64,000 bases of DNA from Lentilactobacillus sp. Marseille-Q4993 (GTDB lineage: Bacteria; Bacillota; Bacilli; Lactobacillales; Lactobacillaceae), in NCBI RefSeq assembly GCF_951230165.1, contig NZ_CATNVB010000003.1:62001-126000 (forward strand), read 5' to 3'. The notes below the pieces were generated by a model. It ran no database searches and was not told the origin of the DNA. It saw only the letters and a list, made by a program, of their open reading frames with translations. Each line of letters begins with the position of its first letter. The first letter of the stretch is position 1. Below, one piece after another: positions 46,567-55,185 of this stretch. Both the position numbers and the translations under genes were made by a program.

Positions 46567-47136
46567 ATGGATAACAGTGACAACGGCATCAAGGGAGCAA
46601 TCAACGGCTTTCTAGCAATTCTTTCTGGAATTGTTCTCATCCTACTTTATTTCATTGCCAAACTAATCATTGCAGCGATTATCTTTGCCATCATTGCCGG
46701 CATCTGGGCATTGATCAAATACCAACTGCATACTAATCGTCCCATCAACAAATACAACTACCGCGATTTTGAGTTTGATAAAGTCGCCAACGAACTAAGC
46801 TACGCCGACCGTCTAGATTCAACTTCGTTCACCTACTACGTTGCCAAAATCTTTATTGATTTGGGATACCAAAACGTTACGGTAACGCCTTCGACCGACG
46901 GTAATAATCTCATTGTTGAGGGTCAACAGTTTACCGCCTACTGCATTCACAATAAGAATGAACAGGTGGAGTTGGACTGGCAACCAACCGCGGGCAAGCT
47001 ACTGGCCACTCAAAATAAGCAAAAATACGTGATAACAAACGGCACTTTTGAAGCCGGTTTTGGCACAAATTATCGCTTTAAAATGATAGACCGCACCGGT
47101 TTAACCCAATTACTAAGTAAGGTGACAGCAGATTGA
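46567..47136 (+). CDS. Membrane protein with a degenerate Mrr-like (restriction endonuclease-fold) domain
   Basis: A 189-residue protein with two adjacent hydrophobic helices (about 14-55), then a cytoplasmic domain from about 70 whose pattern resembles Mrr-type nuclease folds: YYVAKIFIDLGYQNVTVTPS, DGNNLIVEGQQFTAYCIH and KYVITNGTFEAGF. The usual catalytic Asp and Gln-x-Lys are replaced by Asn-Leu and Tyr-Cys-Ile-His, so nuclease activity is unlikely. It overlaps the next gene and is probably co-transcribed with it. Confidence 0.65.
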   Translation: MDNSDNGIKGAINGFLAILSGIVLILLYFIAKLIIAAIIFAIIAGIWALIKYQLHTNRPINKYNYRDFEFDKVANELSYADRLDSTSFTYYVAKIFIDLGYQNVTVTPSTDGNNLIVEGQQFTAYCIHNKNEQVELDWQPTAGKLLATQNKQKYVITNGTFEAGFGTNYRFKMIDRTGLTQLLSKVTAD

Positions 47137-48059
47137 AGTTAAAGAAATATCTCATTCCACTAATAATGATGGGAACGTTTTTGATTCCCTTAACCACCCA
47201 CGCCAAGTACCATCTCCCCACAAAACCGGTCATTCAAGACGAGATGGGCATCCTTTCCAAAAGCCAGTTACGGCAAATCGCTGCGGATAACGCCAAACTA
47301 GCCAAGCTAAAGGATCCCCAACAGATCTGGGTTTTCACTTCGAACAAAAAATTCCCTAGCATTCAGGAAAACTACGAGGAGGACGACCTAACTAAACGTA
47401 ATCCTGAGAGGGTATCATCCTCAGTTAGTGGCATCTACGACACCATCATTCAGACGTACTACAATTGGCGCGACGTTGACAATGTTTCCAAAGCCGACTT
47501 TGCCTACTTTCAAAATTACTATCCAAGTAACCCTAACGAAACCAAGTATCGGGAATTATCCTACTATGAGTTTGATGAACTAGTATCAAGTCACATCAAT
47601 ATCCTCATCGTTTCTCCTAAGCAAAAGTACCCAGTTGCGTTTGCAATGTCTAACGGAACTGCTGGTCGCATGGGTGAAGTTCGGAGCAAAATTATGTCTT
47701 ACCTGGTCAATCCAACCGAATTATCTGGGAAAAATGTTACGACTGTCGCCCATGACTATTCCCGGTTTATGCTCAAACATGGTAATGAACCACGTGATGC
47801 ACCAGGTCTTTCCTGGGACCAAGTTACGATTCGAGGATTCTTCATTCTGGTTATTCTGATTTGGATTGTCCACCACTTTTACCGAAAGCATCATCCTAAA
47901 AATCCTCGTGGGGGCGGCTATTACGATGGCGGTTACGACGGGGGCTATGCGGACGGTTACTATGTTGGTCTGCAAGAAGATAACGATGGGTTTGGTTACA
48001 AGGATGGTTCATATGTTGGTTCGTCTAATCCTGACGATGGTGACGATGATTCTTACTAG
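47133..48059 (+). CDS. TPM-domain membrane protein, first of a tandem pair
   Basis: Starts with TTG that overlaps the stop of the upstream gene, after an AGGTGA site. The 308-residue protein has a signal peptide, a TPM domain (about 30-200, with VIQDEMGILSKSQLRQIAAD), a membrane helix (about 225-250) and a Gly/Asp/Tyr-rich cytoplasmic tail with repeats such as YYDGGYDGGY. TPM proteins sit in the envelope; members act in stress or photosystem repair elsewhere, but no function is known here. It is paralogous to the next gene. Confidence 0.82.
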   Translation: MKLKKYLIPLIMMGTFLIPLTTHAKYHLPTKPVIQDEMGILSKSQLRQIAADNAKLAKLKDPQQIWVFTSNKKFPSIQENYEEDDLTKRNPERVSSSVSGIYDTIIQTYYNWRDVDNVSKADFAYFQNYYPSNPNETKYRELSYYEFDELVSSHINILIVSPKQKYPVAFAMSNGTAGRMGEVRSKIMSYLVNPTELSGKNVTTVAHDYSRFMLKHGNEPRDAPGLSWDQVTIRGFFILVILIWIVHHFYRKHHPKNPRGGGYYDGGYDGGYADGYYVGLQEDNDGFGYKDGSYVGSSNPDDGDDDSY

Positions 48060-48127
48060 TTTTTCAGCCATAAGCCTAAAGGTATGCTAAATATTTAAGT
48101 ACATACATAACGTTCGGGGGGAACGCA

Positions 48128-48934
48128 ATGAACCGACTACGTAAATTAATAACAAGGACGATTTTGGCTCTTGCCTTTCTGATATTAATTCCACAGCAAG
48201 TTTCAGCAAATCAATTTCATCCGCAACCGGTCATCGATGACGAAATGGGTATCTTATCTGATGCCCAAAAACAGCAAATCATGGATGATAATGCCAAACT
48301 AGCTAAACTAAAGCACCCGCAGCAGATTTGGGTGGTGACGTCGAATGAGAAGTTTAAGGGATATGACAACTCGAACGACCCCGTCTACTATCCTAAGAAT
48401 CGGCAAACAACATTTTCATATCGAGCTTACAATGCTACACAATCAGTGATTGCTAATCATGTCGGGTACAACAAGAATACTGCAAACGACGCTACTATGT
48501 CAGACTTTGATCTGCTTAGCTATAAAATAAATATTATCTTCGTTTCTCCTAAACAAAAGCCTGCCGTTGCAGTTTCCATGTCAGAAAATTGCAGTACTGT
48601 GATGGGTGACCTACGAGACATTATCATGACGACACTGGTGGATAATGATGATATCAGTGGTAGTAACGTTACTAAAGTTGCTAACCAATACACGAGATTT
48701 ATGAGTAAGCATTTAAACTCGGCCGTTCTCGACGGTGGTGGCCCCGATTCAAATGATATATTTCTGTGGTCTGTAATAATTTTGATTATCATCATTTGGC
48801 TCATCTACGGCAATTATCAGAGTAACCATCCCCATCGTGGTGGTGGCGGTGGCTACTCAAGTAGTGAGTACGATGTTGGATTTGATGATGGTTGGTTTAT
48901 GAGAAAACAGAACGATGATAACGCTAAGTGGTAA
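48128..48934 (+). CDS. TPM-domain membrane protein, second of a tandem pair
   Basis: A 268-residue paralogue of the upstream protein: signal peptide, TPM domain with VIDDEMGILSDAQKQQIMDD and PQQIWVVTSNEKF, a membrane helix (about 218-238) and a short Gly/Asp/Ser tail. A CGGGGGGAAC site precedes the ATG. The two probably arose by duplication and form an operon that ends at a strong terminator. Confidence 0.82.
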   Translation: MNRLRKLITRTILALAFLILIPQQVSANQFHPQPVIDDEMGILSDAQKQQIMDDNAKLAKLKHPQQIWVVTSNEKFKGYDNSNDPVYYPKNRQTTFSYRAYNATQSVIANHVGYNKNTANDATMSDFDLLSYKINIIFVSPKQKPAVAVSMSENCSTVMGDLRDIIMTTLVDNDDISGSNVTKVANQYTRFMSKHLNSAVLDGGGPDSNDIFLWSVIILIIIIWLIYGNYQSNHPHRGGGGGYSSSEYDVGFDDGWFMRKQNDDNAKW

Positions 48935-48938
48935 GGAA

Positions 48939-48970
48939 AAAGCATCCGAAAAAATTTCGGATGCTTTTTG
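48939..48970. terminator. Bidirectional hairpin terminator
   Basis: AAAAAGCATCCGAAA pairs with TTTCGGATGCTTTTT between convergent genes. Confidence 0.92.
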
Positions 48971-48977
48971 ACTAATT

Positions 48978-49421
48978 CTAATGCTTATAATAATAACCCG
49001 ATACCTTAAAATGCTTCGTTGGGTGGCCAATCATAATTGATTCAGCCGCAATCGCTTTTCTACCATGATGTTTAACAACCTTAACTTCCCAACCGTAGAA
49101 AGTGCCTTCTTTAACCCCAATTTCGTAAAGGCCTTTGTTGTTCAGCTTCTTAACGAACATATTTTTTCCAATTCCGTCTTGATCGATTCCAATTAGTTTA
49201 TTCTTCTTACTGAAGTCAACATATCTAAACTTGTGCTTTGATAAACTGAAACCATAAGCATATTTGCTGTCTTGACGATGAATCCAATTACCTCTCAATT
49301 GCTTAGGCATGTAGTTTAAAGTAGTAGCCTTTGCCGATGCTTTGGCAGAACTAGCAACCCCAATTGTTCCTAACGCTGCCAATGCAAGTCCAGTGTGTAA
49401 TAGTGCTTTATGTAATGTCAT
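48978..49421 (-). CDS. Small secreted protein, MPKQLRGNW family
   Basis: A 147-residue protein with a signal peptide (about 1-30), then LNYMPKQLRGNWIH, the family core. The C-terminal half contains the conserved HHGRKAIAAESIM and a YYYKH end, close to the genes at 12876 and 22663. A GGAGGCTC site precedes the ATG. It lies about 25 kb from the other members, so the family is dispersed and not a simple tandem array. Confidence 0.74.
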   Translation of the reverse strand: MTLHKALLHTGLALAALGTIGVASSAKASAKATTLNYMPKQLRGNWIHRQDSKYAYGFSLSKHKFRYVDFSKKNKLIGIDQDGIGKNMFVKKLNNKGLYEIGVKEGTFYGWEVKVVKHHGRKAIAAESIMIGHPTKHFKVSGYYYKH

Positions 49422-49501
49422 GATGAGCCTCCAAATAGAATATGATTAAATGATACCACTTATGATTTAACATAATTACCTTTTTACAATTATTCACTTA
49501 A

Positions 49502-49540
49502 CAAAAAAACTCCCGCCGGCCACACGCCAGTAGGAGATTA
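49502..49540 (-). terminator. Terminator downstream of the GH36 gene
   Basis: On the minus strand CTCCTACTGGC and GCCGGCGGGAG form a stem followed by seven Ts. Confidence 0.8.
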
Positions 49541-49599
49541 GTTGATTAGTAGAGAACTTTTTGCGTCTTTATCAGGAGCGACCTGAGAAAGGCGATATG

Positions 49600-49620
49600 A
49601 ACTGCGGAAATTCCGCAGTT
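49600..49620. repeat. Perfect palindrome just after the GH36 gene
   Basis: AACTGCGGAA and TTCCGCAGTT flank a single A. It lies six bases beyond the stop codon without a T-run, so it is more likely an mRNA 3' stabilising hairpin or operator than a terminator. Confidence 0.5.
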
Positions 49621-49626
49621 ATTCTT

Positions 49627-51750
49627 TTATTCAAATGTTACGTGGTATAGCCGTGCCATCTTTGGCTTATCAAAGACAACATTCAGCTGGCTATCTTTAA
49701 ACTCAAACCTACTATTGTTATCCGCTTGAGGATAAACCTGTTCAAGTTTAGCAACTTTACCATATTTCTCAAGTGAAATTGTATGCTTAGAGCTTTCTTC
49801 ATCACCGCGCCAAACTGCTAAGTAAACATCTTTTTGATGCTTCAAACCATAGCTATACCAGCCATCATCCAGTTGGCTCAGCCCTTCTGGCCAAATTGGC
49901 AAACTTTCAGGAATGATATTTCGATAAGACTTATAAGCCTTGATTCCTTCAGCAACCAATTCCAGTCGGTGACCTTTAACCTTGTTAAGATAGCCACTCT
50001 GGTGAATTCTTAGTAGCATTGCGTTGATCATATTGAAGATTACTTCCTCATCATCACCATCTTGAAGTGGATATGACCAAATTGCACATTGCTCTGGGGT
50101 TACAACTGATGCACCAACAGCAGCAATGTTTCCATTCCGTACATAATCAGTTTGATCAGTCATTGATTGAATACTGTGGCGTTGGAGCATTGCGTAGTCA
50201 TGACGCATTCCACCACTACCACAATTTTCAATTACCAATTCAGGGTAACGTTTGAAAACATCGTCTAACCACTTCAAGTAGGCACGGTTATGGTTCAACA
50301 GACCATCACCAAAACTATCAGCGTTCAATTCAGTCCCAATTCCAGTCGTAATGTTGTAATCCATCTTAATATAGCCAACGCCATATTGCTTAACTAATCG
50401 GTCCACAACTTCATCAGCAAACTTTCTTACTTCAGGATTAGTGAAATCAAGGTGATAACGATCACAATCAATTACTCGTTTGCCGTGACGAGTAAAGAAC
50501 CAGTCATCTGGTAACTTATCAGCAAGTGGTGACTTGATACCAACAACTTCGATTTCAAGCCAAAGTCCAGGGGTCATCCCCTTATCACGAATGTACTGAA
50601 TCAACTTTTCAATTCCATCTGGGAAGCGTTCCTTAGAAGGTTGCCACTCACCAACACTATCCCACCAGTATCCGGGAGCGTACCAACCACAATCAATAAC
50701 AAAGTATTCACAGCCAACCTTATGAGCTGCGTCAATCAGTGGAATCTCCTTATCGGTTGTTGGATCTCCAGCCAGACCGTTCATATAATCATTGAAGATG
50801 ACTGGCAACTTGTCATTATCCTCATTTTGACGTCTAATCAAACGACGATACTTTGTCATTTCACCTAATGCATCTTCAAAGTCACCAACTAGTTGTCCGA
50901 AAGCTACTTGAACAGTGGTAAATGACTCCCCTGGCTTAAGATTCTTCCACCAGTTATTATCATATTCTTCAGGGCCAGAAAGTCGGATTGCCAATAGATT
51001 TCCGCGACCAATATCAGTCAGTTCATAGTGCCAAGCACCATTATTTTCAATTTGCCATACGGCGGTCTGATTGGTCTTAGTGTTATGCAAAATACCATTT
51101 GGTGAATATTCAGAACATGACCATGATGAATTATTGGTAACACTGATCCGTTTGGTTGATGCTTGATTCTTCTCACCATCAGCCCAGTAATCAAGGCCAG
51201 CGTCCTTTAAGGTCATCGTTTTCCACTGAGCCTCTGCTGTCCAATCGTTATTAGGGATAGAAACTTCATTATCTTCAGAATAGTTGCCTTCAATGTCTTT
51301 AAATTGATTAATCCCACTTAGGGCAAACGAAGATACGTATTCAATCCCCAAATCCTGGTTACCAATATTTTCAACACGAACCCAACTTCTAATAACCGTG
51401 GATTCATTAAACAGTTGGTAGTAATTTGTAGTCTTTAGGCTATTCTCTTCATCAACCTGCTCAATTGTCACTAATTTGCCTAGTTCATTATCAGTAACTT
51501 CATAGTCTTCGAACTTCATATCACGACCGGGATTTGAATCTACAAAGCTGACTCCCTTATGATGGAAATTACGACCCGTAACCTGAACTTCAGTAATCTG
51601 AAAATGCTTTTTCAACTCTTCATCGGCATCACTTAGGTCATTTGAATTAAGCTTTGTTAGAATAATTCTATTATCAATCACTTCAAATCCTAGTTCAGCT
51701 GAATCAGTTTGAACATTGATTGATGTTTTCTGATCATCAAGTACTTTCAT
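49627..51750 (-). CDS. Alpha-galactosidase, family GH36
   Basis: A 707-residue enzyme with no signal peptide, so it acts inside the cell on alpha-galactosides. The catalytic nucleophile is Asp464 in IKMDYN; the acid/base is likely Asp532 in SMTDQTD. YFVIDCGWY and ENCGSGGMR are family features. A CGGAGGAA site precedes the ATG. The promoter carries a cre box and the motif shared with the two other glycosidase genes of the island. Confidence 0.93.
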   Translation of the reverse strand: MKVLDDQKTSINVQTDSAELGFEVIDNRIILTKLNSNDLSDADEELKKHFQITEVQVTGRNFHHKGVSFVDSNPGRDMKFEDYEVTDNELGKLVTIEQVDEENSLKTTNYYQLFNESTVIRSWVRVENIGNQDLGIEYVSSFALSGINQFKDIEGNYSEDNEVSIPNNDWTAEAQWKTMTLKDAGLDYWADGEKNQASTKRISVTNNSSWSCSEYSPNGILHNTKTNQTAVWQIENNGAWHYELTDIGRGNLLAIRLSGPEEYDNNWWKNLKPGESFTTVQVAFGQLVGDFEDALGEMTKYRRLIRRQNEDNDKLPVIFNDYMNGLAGDPTTDKEIPLIDAAHKVGCEYFVIDCGWYAPGYWWDSVGEWQPSKERFPDGIEKLIQYIRDKGMTPGLWLEIEVVGIKSPLADKLPDDWFFTRHGKRVIDCDRYHLDFTNPEVRKFADEVVDRLVKQYGVGYIKMDYNITTGIGTELNADSFGDGLLNHNRAYLKWLDDVFKRYPELVIENCGSGGMRHDYAMLQRHSIQSMTDQTDYVRNGNIAAVGASVVTPEQCAIWSYPLQDGDDEEVIFNMINAMLLRIHQSGYLNKVKGHRLELVAEGIKAYKSYRNIIPESLPIWPEGLSQLDDGWYSYGLKHQKDVYLAVWRGDEESSKHTISLEKYGKVAKLEQVYPQADNNSRFEFKDSQLNVVFDKPKMARLYHVTFE

Positions 51751-51806
51751 CTATTAAAATTCCTCCGTGTCATTCATGATTTTCATTGGTTCATTATATA
51801 AATAAT

Positions 51807-51820
51807 TGTAAGCGATTCCA
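51807..51820 (+). promoter_or_regulatory. Candidate cre (CcpA) site of the GH36 gene
   Basis: TGTAAGCGATTCCA matches 13 of 14 bases of the cre consensus, about 57 bp upstream of the start codon. Confidence 0.7.
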
Positions 51821-51852
51821 CAAGGTGGTTAAATATCATTTTTAGCATTAAT

Positions 51853-51870
51853 AGTGCCTTTTTGTAACTA
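51853..51870 (+). promoter_or_regulatory. Shared operator-like motif, copy 1 (GH36 promoter)
   Basis: AGTGCCTTTTTGTAACTA recurs with few changes at 54664-54680 and, inverted, at 55035-55052, each upstream of a glycosidase gene. It probably binds the AraC-type regulator encoded at 58191. Confidence 0.6.
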
Positions 51871-51927
51871 TTAAATATAGAATTGGTGGTCTTTTCTCAC
51901 TATGATACTGAACTTTCTTTGTAAAGC

Positions 51928-51967
51928 AAAGGGTCAAGAAACTGGAGAAGGTTTCTTGACCCTTTTG
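51928..51967 (-). terminator. Terminator of the secreted glycosidase gene
   Basis: AAAGGGTCAAGAAAC pairs with GTTTCTTGACCCTTT, about 100 bp beyond the stop codon. Confidence 0.78.
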
Positions 51968-52064
51968 ATTAAGTTAATTAGTTTAGGAGAATATTTAATT
52001 GGTTCAGCAAAAAAGATTGCTCTATGTTACCCTTGAATACTAAAAATTGATACCTTAATCTCAA

Positions 52065-54464
52065 CTACCTATTAATTGAAATTAATTTTGAATTTCCGGT
52101 TACAAAGTTACCGTTGGTTAATTCAAACCGCGAAGTGTATTTATTCAATACGATCTTCTTGACATGAAGCTTGGTACCCTTCTTGAGGTGCTTAATTTTG
52201 TTAGTTAAGCTAACCTTGTTGTACTCGTTAATACCCTTGGCTGACTTAACATAAATTACTGAATGCTTAGCCCGATAGTTTGCATTTCTTACGTACTTAC
52301 TATTAGCAGTTACGTACTTACCATTTGTCAATTGATAACGAGCAACGCCATTTTCAGTAACCAGTGCCTTAACTTTCAAGACCTTATTCTTGGCAACCCT
52401 AGCAACGCGATTGCTTTTCTTGAATGAAGTTGACTTGTATTCGTAGATTCCTCGTTTAGCGTAAATTGCTTTAGTCATCTTATTAGTAATTTTCTTAGCT
52501 GAATTGCTAGATGATGAACTACTTGACGACGAAGCGGACGAGGATGAACTGGTTGAGGACGTTACTGAACTGCTTATCGAACTAGTACTTGATGAGCTTG
52601 AACTTGATGAATTATTTGAGTTAGTCGAAGAAGAAGTACTTTGATCTACTGGGGTGAAATTAAAGTAGTCAAGCTGCAAACTTCCTGACTTATATATAGT
52701 TGATAACGTATTTTCACCCTTCTTTAGTGACACCGTTCCATACTGAAGAACTTTTCGGTTACCAACCGGTGCAGTTGTGGCCGCAATTCCATTATTTGAT
52801 TTTTCAAATGATGCATCCTGAAGCTTTTTACCGTTCAGTGTCATTTCTGCAACTGAGGCTTGGCCACCGCCGTATCCAATTTCTAACTTGTATTCCCCAG
52901 ATTTAGGAGCATAAATCTTGGTAGTGACTCCATCACCAACCTTGTTTATATGGTTAGCATAATAGTCTGCCGATGCATAGCTTCCTTGAGATTTAAAAAC
53001 TTCTTTACCAACAAATTGGCTATTTTCAGCTTCTACTCTGATTGGATCCTTATCAGTGGCTTGGGTTACCGTCAAGTTAGTTTTTTCGTTCTTAGAATCA
53101 CTTGGGGTTACTTGCAATTGATAACCTGAAGTGGCATCAATGTCATTAACAGGAACGGAGATTTTCCCATCTTTGACCGGAACAGTTCCCTGTTCAACAA
53201 CCTTTGGCGAGTCAACTGCAGTATCGACACCATACCAAGGAGTCTTTGAAACGGTTACTTTGGCAGTATTGTTGGTGTACTTATCAGCCTTCAAACCACT
53301 AACATTGATTGTCGTATCACCGCTCTTACCACCAAACAGAACATTAGTATTACCATTGTTGTCAGTGTTTGCAACACTTGCTAGGTCAGCACTTGGATTA
53401 CTATCAGTACTTGTTTTCACCATATTGCCAGTCATATCGCCATACCATTTGTACAACCAGTAACCACCATTTGGTTTCTGCTGATCAGTCAACAAATTAT
53501 TTAACCGACCATAATTGAACCAATAAGACATGTTAGCGGTGTCCAAGTTTGGAATATTTTCAAATGATTGCATATAGTGAACCATCAATCCAGGAACTCC
53601 AAGCTCCTGTCTTTCGCCGTACTCGTTGATATTAAGTTTAATATCTGTCGAAATTCCTAACTCTTTTTCAATTTTTGTTAGTTGTTCCGAGTTACTTTCA
53701 ACATCCTTACCGGCTTTACCAATGTGCCAGCTAATATAATCTGGCATTACACTGATTTTTTTGCCGTTAACCTTAACGTCAGCGTTTTTACAATGTTCCA
53801 AGAAGTTTTTCATCCAAGCGCTGTCCCATTTGTAAGTACTTGGTCCAACTATTTTGGCATCTGGATCAACCTGTTTGATGTGCTGAACTGTCTTATCCCA
53901 AAGGTCATAAAAGCTACCCCAACTACCATGGCCATTCCGACCACCTGACTCATTAAATGATTCGTAACTACCATCGGGTTCATTTAAAATCTCGTAGCCA
54001 TAAATATCATCTTTATACTGAGATTTTTTTGTAGCTTGCATTGTCTTGTCAACCATGCTTAACCAGTCATCCATCCCAGTAAACTTATATGGCCATCCAG
54101 AAAGATAATCCGCTAGACGAATCTCAACTTTAGCTCCAACCTTATGGGCAGTTGGCGCCACATCAGAAAAGTAGCCGCCTGGGCCTGCTTGGCCATTTGA
54201 AATCTGTTTTCCGCCATCGACCACTTGAGTAAACATTCGTGGATGAAGTGCAGACACTAAGTCAGCGTTTGGAGTTGATGCATCTTTTAACGCAACCAAC
54301 CCTCCCGATGAAACGTGTTCAGCCGGCCTAATTGTTTGTGTTGAATCAACGTCAATCGTCTGGTCCACTCTATCCGCCATAACCGATTCACCGGATAATC
54401 CCAAACCTAACAGGGCTGCTCCTGCCGTTGTAGCAAGATAGTAAAAACTTCTTCTCAAACTCAA
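52065..54464 (-). CDS. Secreted clan GH-A glycosidase (GH39-like) with CBM and wall-binding tail
   Basis: A 799-residue exported enzyme that starts with TTG after GAGGTGA. Order of parts: signal peptide (1-30), a TIM-barrel catalytic domain (about 55-345) with acid/base Glu162 in ILNEPD and nucleophile Glu281 in INEYG, a beta-sandwich (about 365-470), a CBM6/35-like domain (about 485-615) with VRVEAENSQFVGKE, a Ser-rich linker, and two SLAP/DUF5776-like repeats (about 665-799) that bind the cell surface. Substrate is uncertain; the neighbours suggest a galactose-containing glycan. Confidence 0.82.
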   Translation of the reverse strand: MSLRRSFYYLATTAGAALLGLGLSGESVMADRVDQTIDVDSTQTIRPAEHVSSGGLVALKDASTPNADLVSALHPRMFTQVVDGGKQISNGQAGPGGYFSDVAPTAHKVGAKVEIRLADYLSGWPYKFTGMDDWLSMVDKTMQATKKSQYKDDIYGYEILNEPDGSYESFNESGGRNGHGSWGSFYDLWDKTVQHIKQVDPDAKIVGPSTYKWDSAWMKNFLEHCKNADVKVNGKKISVMPDYISWHIGKAGKDVESNSEQLTKIEKELGISTDIKLNINEYGERQELGVPGLMVHYMQSFENIPNLDTANMSYWFNYGRLNNLLTDQQKPNGGYWLYKWYGDMTGNMVKTSTDSNPSADLASVANTDNNGNTNVLFGGKSGDTTINVSGLKADKYTNNTAKVTVSKTPWYGVDTAVDSPKVVEQGTVPVKDGKISVPVNDIDATSGYQLQVTPSDSKNEKTNLTVTQATDKDPIRVEAENSQFVGKEVFKSQGSYASADYYANHINKVGDGVTTKIYAPKSGEYKLEIGYGGGQASVAEMTLNGKKLQDASFEKSNNGIAATTAPVGNRKVLQYGTVSLKKGENTLSTIYKSGSLQLDYFNFTPVDQSTSSSTNSNNSSSSSSSSTSSISSSVTSSTSSSSSASSSSSSSSSNSAKKITNKMTKAIYAKRGIYEYKSTSFKKSNRVARVAKNKVLKVKALVTENGVARYQLTNGKYVTANSKYVRNANYRAKHSVIYVKSAKGINEYNKVSLTNKIKHLKKGTKLHVKKIVLNKYTSRFELTNGNFVTGNSKLISINR

Positions 54465-54598
54465 AATATCACCTCATAGAATTATGTGCTAGAAAAAAAC
54501 TGCAGGTAAGTTTTCCAATTATTGAATTTGACTTTAATAATTAGAAGGATCACGTAATCTCTTTTGGTAATGTGCACAGGCATTATATTATTCGTTGG

Positions 54599-54612
54599 AG
54601 AAAGCGGTTTCA
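54599..54612 (+). promoter_or_regulatory. Candidate cre (CcpA) site of the secreted glycosidase
   Basis: AGAAAGCGGTTTCA matches 13 of 14 bases of the cre consensus, about 135 bp upstream of the start codon. Confidence 0.62.
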
Positions 54613-54663
54613 ATATGTGTTTTTACATATTTGGTGGTAAAAAGTAACAAATAAATGAAAATA

Positions 54664-54680
54664 GGCATCTTTTTGTAACT
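54664..54680 (+). promoter_or_regulatory. Shared operator-like motif, copy 2
   Basis: GGCATCTTTTTGTAACT, about 50 bp upstream of the cre box of the secreted glycosidase; same relative order as in the other two promoters. Confidence 0.58.
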
Positions 54681-55034
54681 GATTATTTACATGACAAGCT
54701 AACAATTTTATATTTTGCTTCTCTAAAATTTATCCGTTTGGAATCGATCCTTCTACGTAACATTGTGATTACACCAAGCGTTGTCCAAATTTCAATTAGT
54801 AATTATAATTCACCAATTTTACTATTTTCTTTCATTATATAAAGAAAAATCCTCATATTAGTTTTCATCATATTATTCTCTCAATCACCAACTCCAAAGT
54901 TAACTACTTAACCTCACTTTCAACACCAATCGCTCAACTACACTATTTGCAAGCAACCAACTAGTAAAATTATTCAGCAAGAACATGCAATTTTACCTCA
55001 ATGTGAAAAAATGGCACCTAAAGTTACTGCTATG

Positions 55035-55052
55035 TGTACAAAAAGACACCCA
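55035..55052 (-). promoter_or_regulatory. Shared operator-like motif, copy 3 (GH27 promoter)
   Basis: The plus strand GTGTACAAAAAGACACCC is the inverted form of the motif. A second related half-site (TATAAAAAGGGGC) follows about 19 bases downstream, the direct-repeat spacing expected for an AraC-type site. Confidence 0.58.
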
Positions 55053-55097
55053 TTGTATAAAAAGGGGCATTTAATTGAAAATATTCACCGCTTATAA

Positions 55098-55111
55098 TGT
55101 AAGCGTATACA
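55098..55111 (+). promoter_or_regulatory. Candidate cre (CcpA) site of the GH27 operon
   Basis: TGTAAGCGTATACA matches 13 of 14 bases of the cre consensus, about 75 bp upstream of the GH27 start. Confidence 0.7.
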
Positions 55112-55185
55112 AGAGATAGATGCTACGTAGCGCAATTCTGATGTGAAGTTATCCACATCAAATGTTGAATTGGAGGAAATGCAAA

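Larger units (their letters stand above)
51751..52064. other. Intergenic region with the GH36 promoter and a terminator
   Basis: Holds the cre box (51807-51820), the shared operator-like motif (51853-51870) and the terminator of the upstream gene (51928-51967). Beyond these I see nothing clear. Confidence 0.6.
54465..55185. other. 721-bp divergent regulatory region of the galactoside island
   Basis: AT-rich non-coding DNA between the secreted glycosidase (minus) and the GH27 operon (plus). It holds two cre-like boxes and two copies of the shared motif. The middle part (about 54690-54990) shows no gene or clear element. Confidence 0.65.

Noticed and set aside
54690-54990. Hidden small gene in the divergent region
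   Set aside because: No frame longer than a few tens of codons has a ribosome binding site or coding-like composition.
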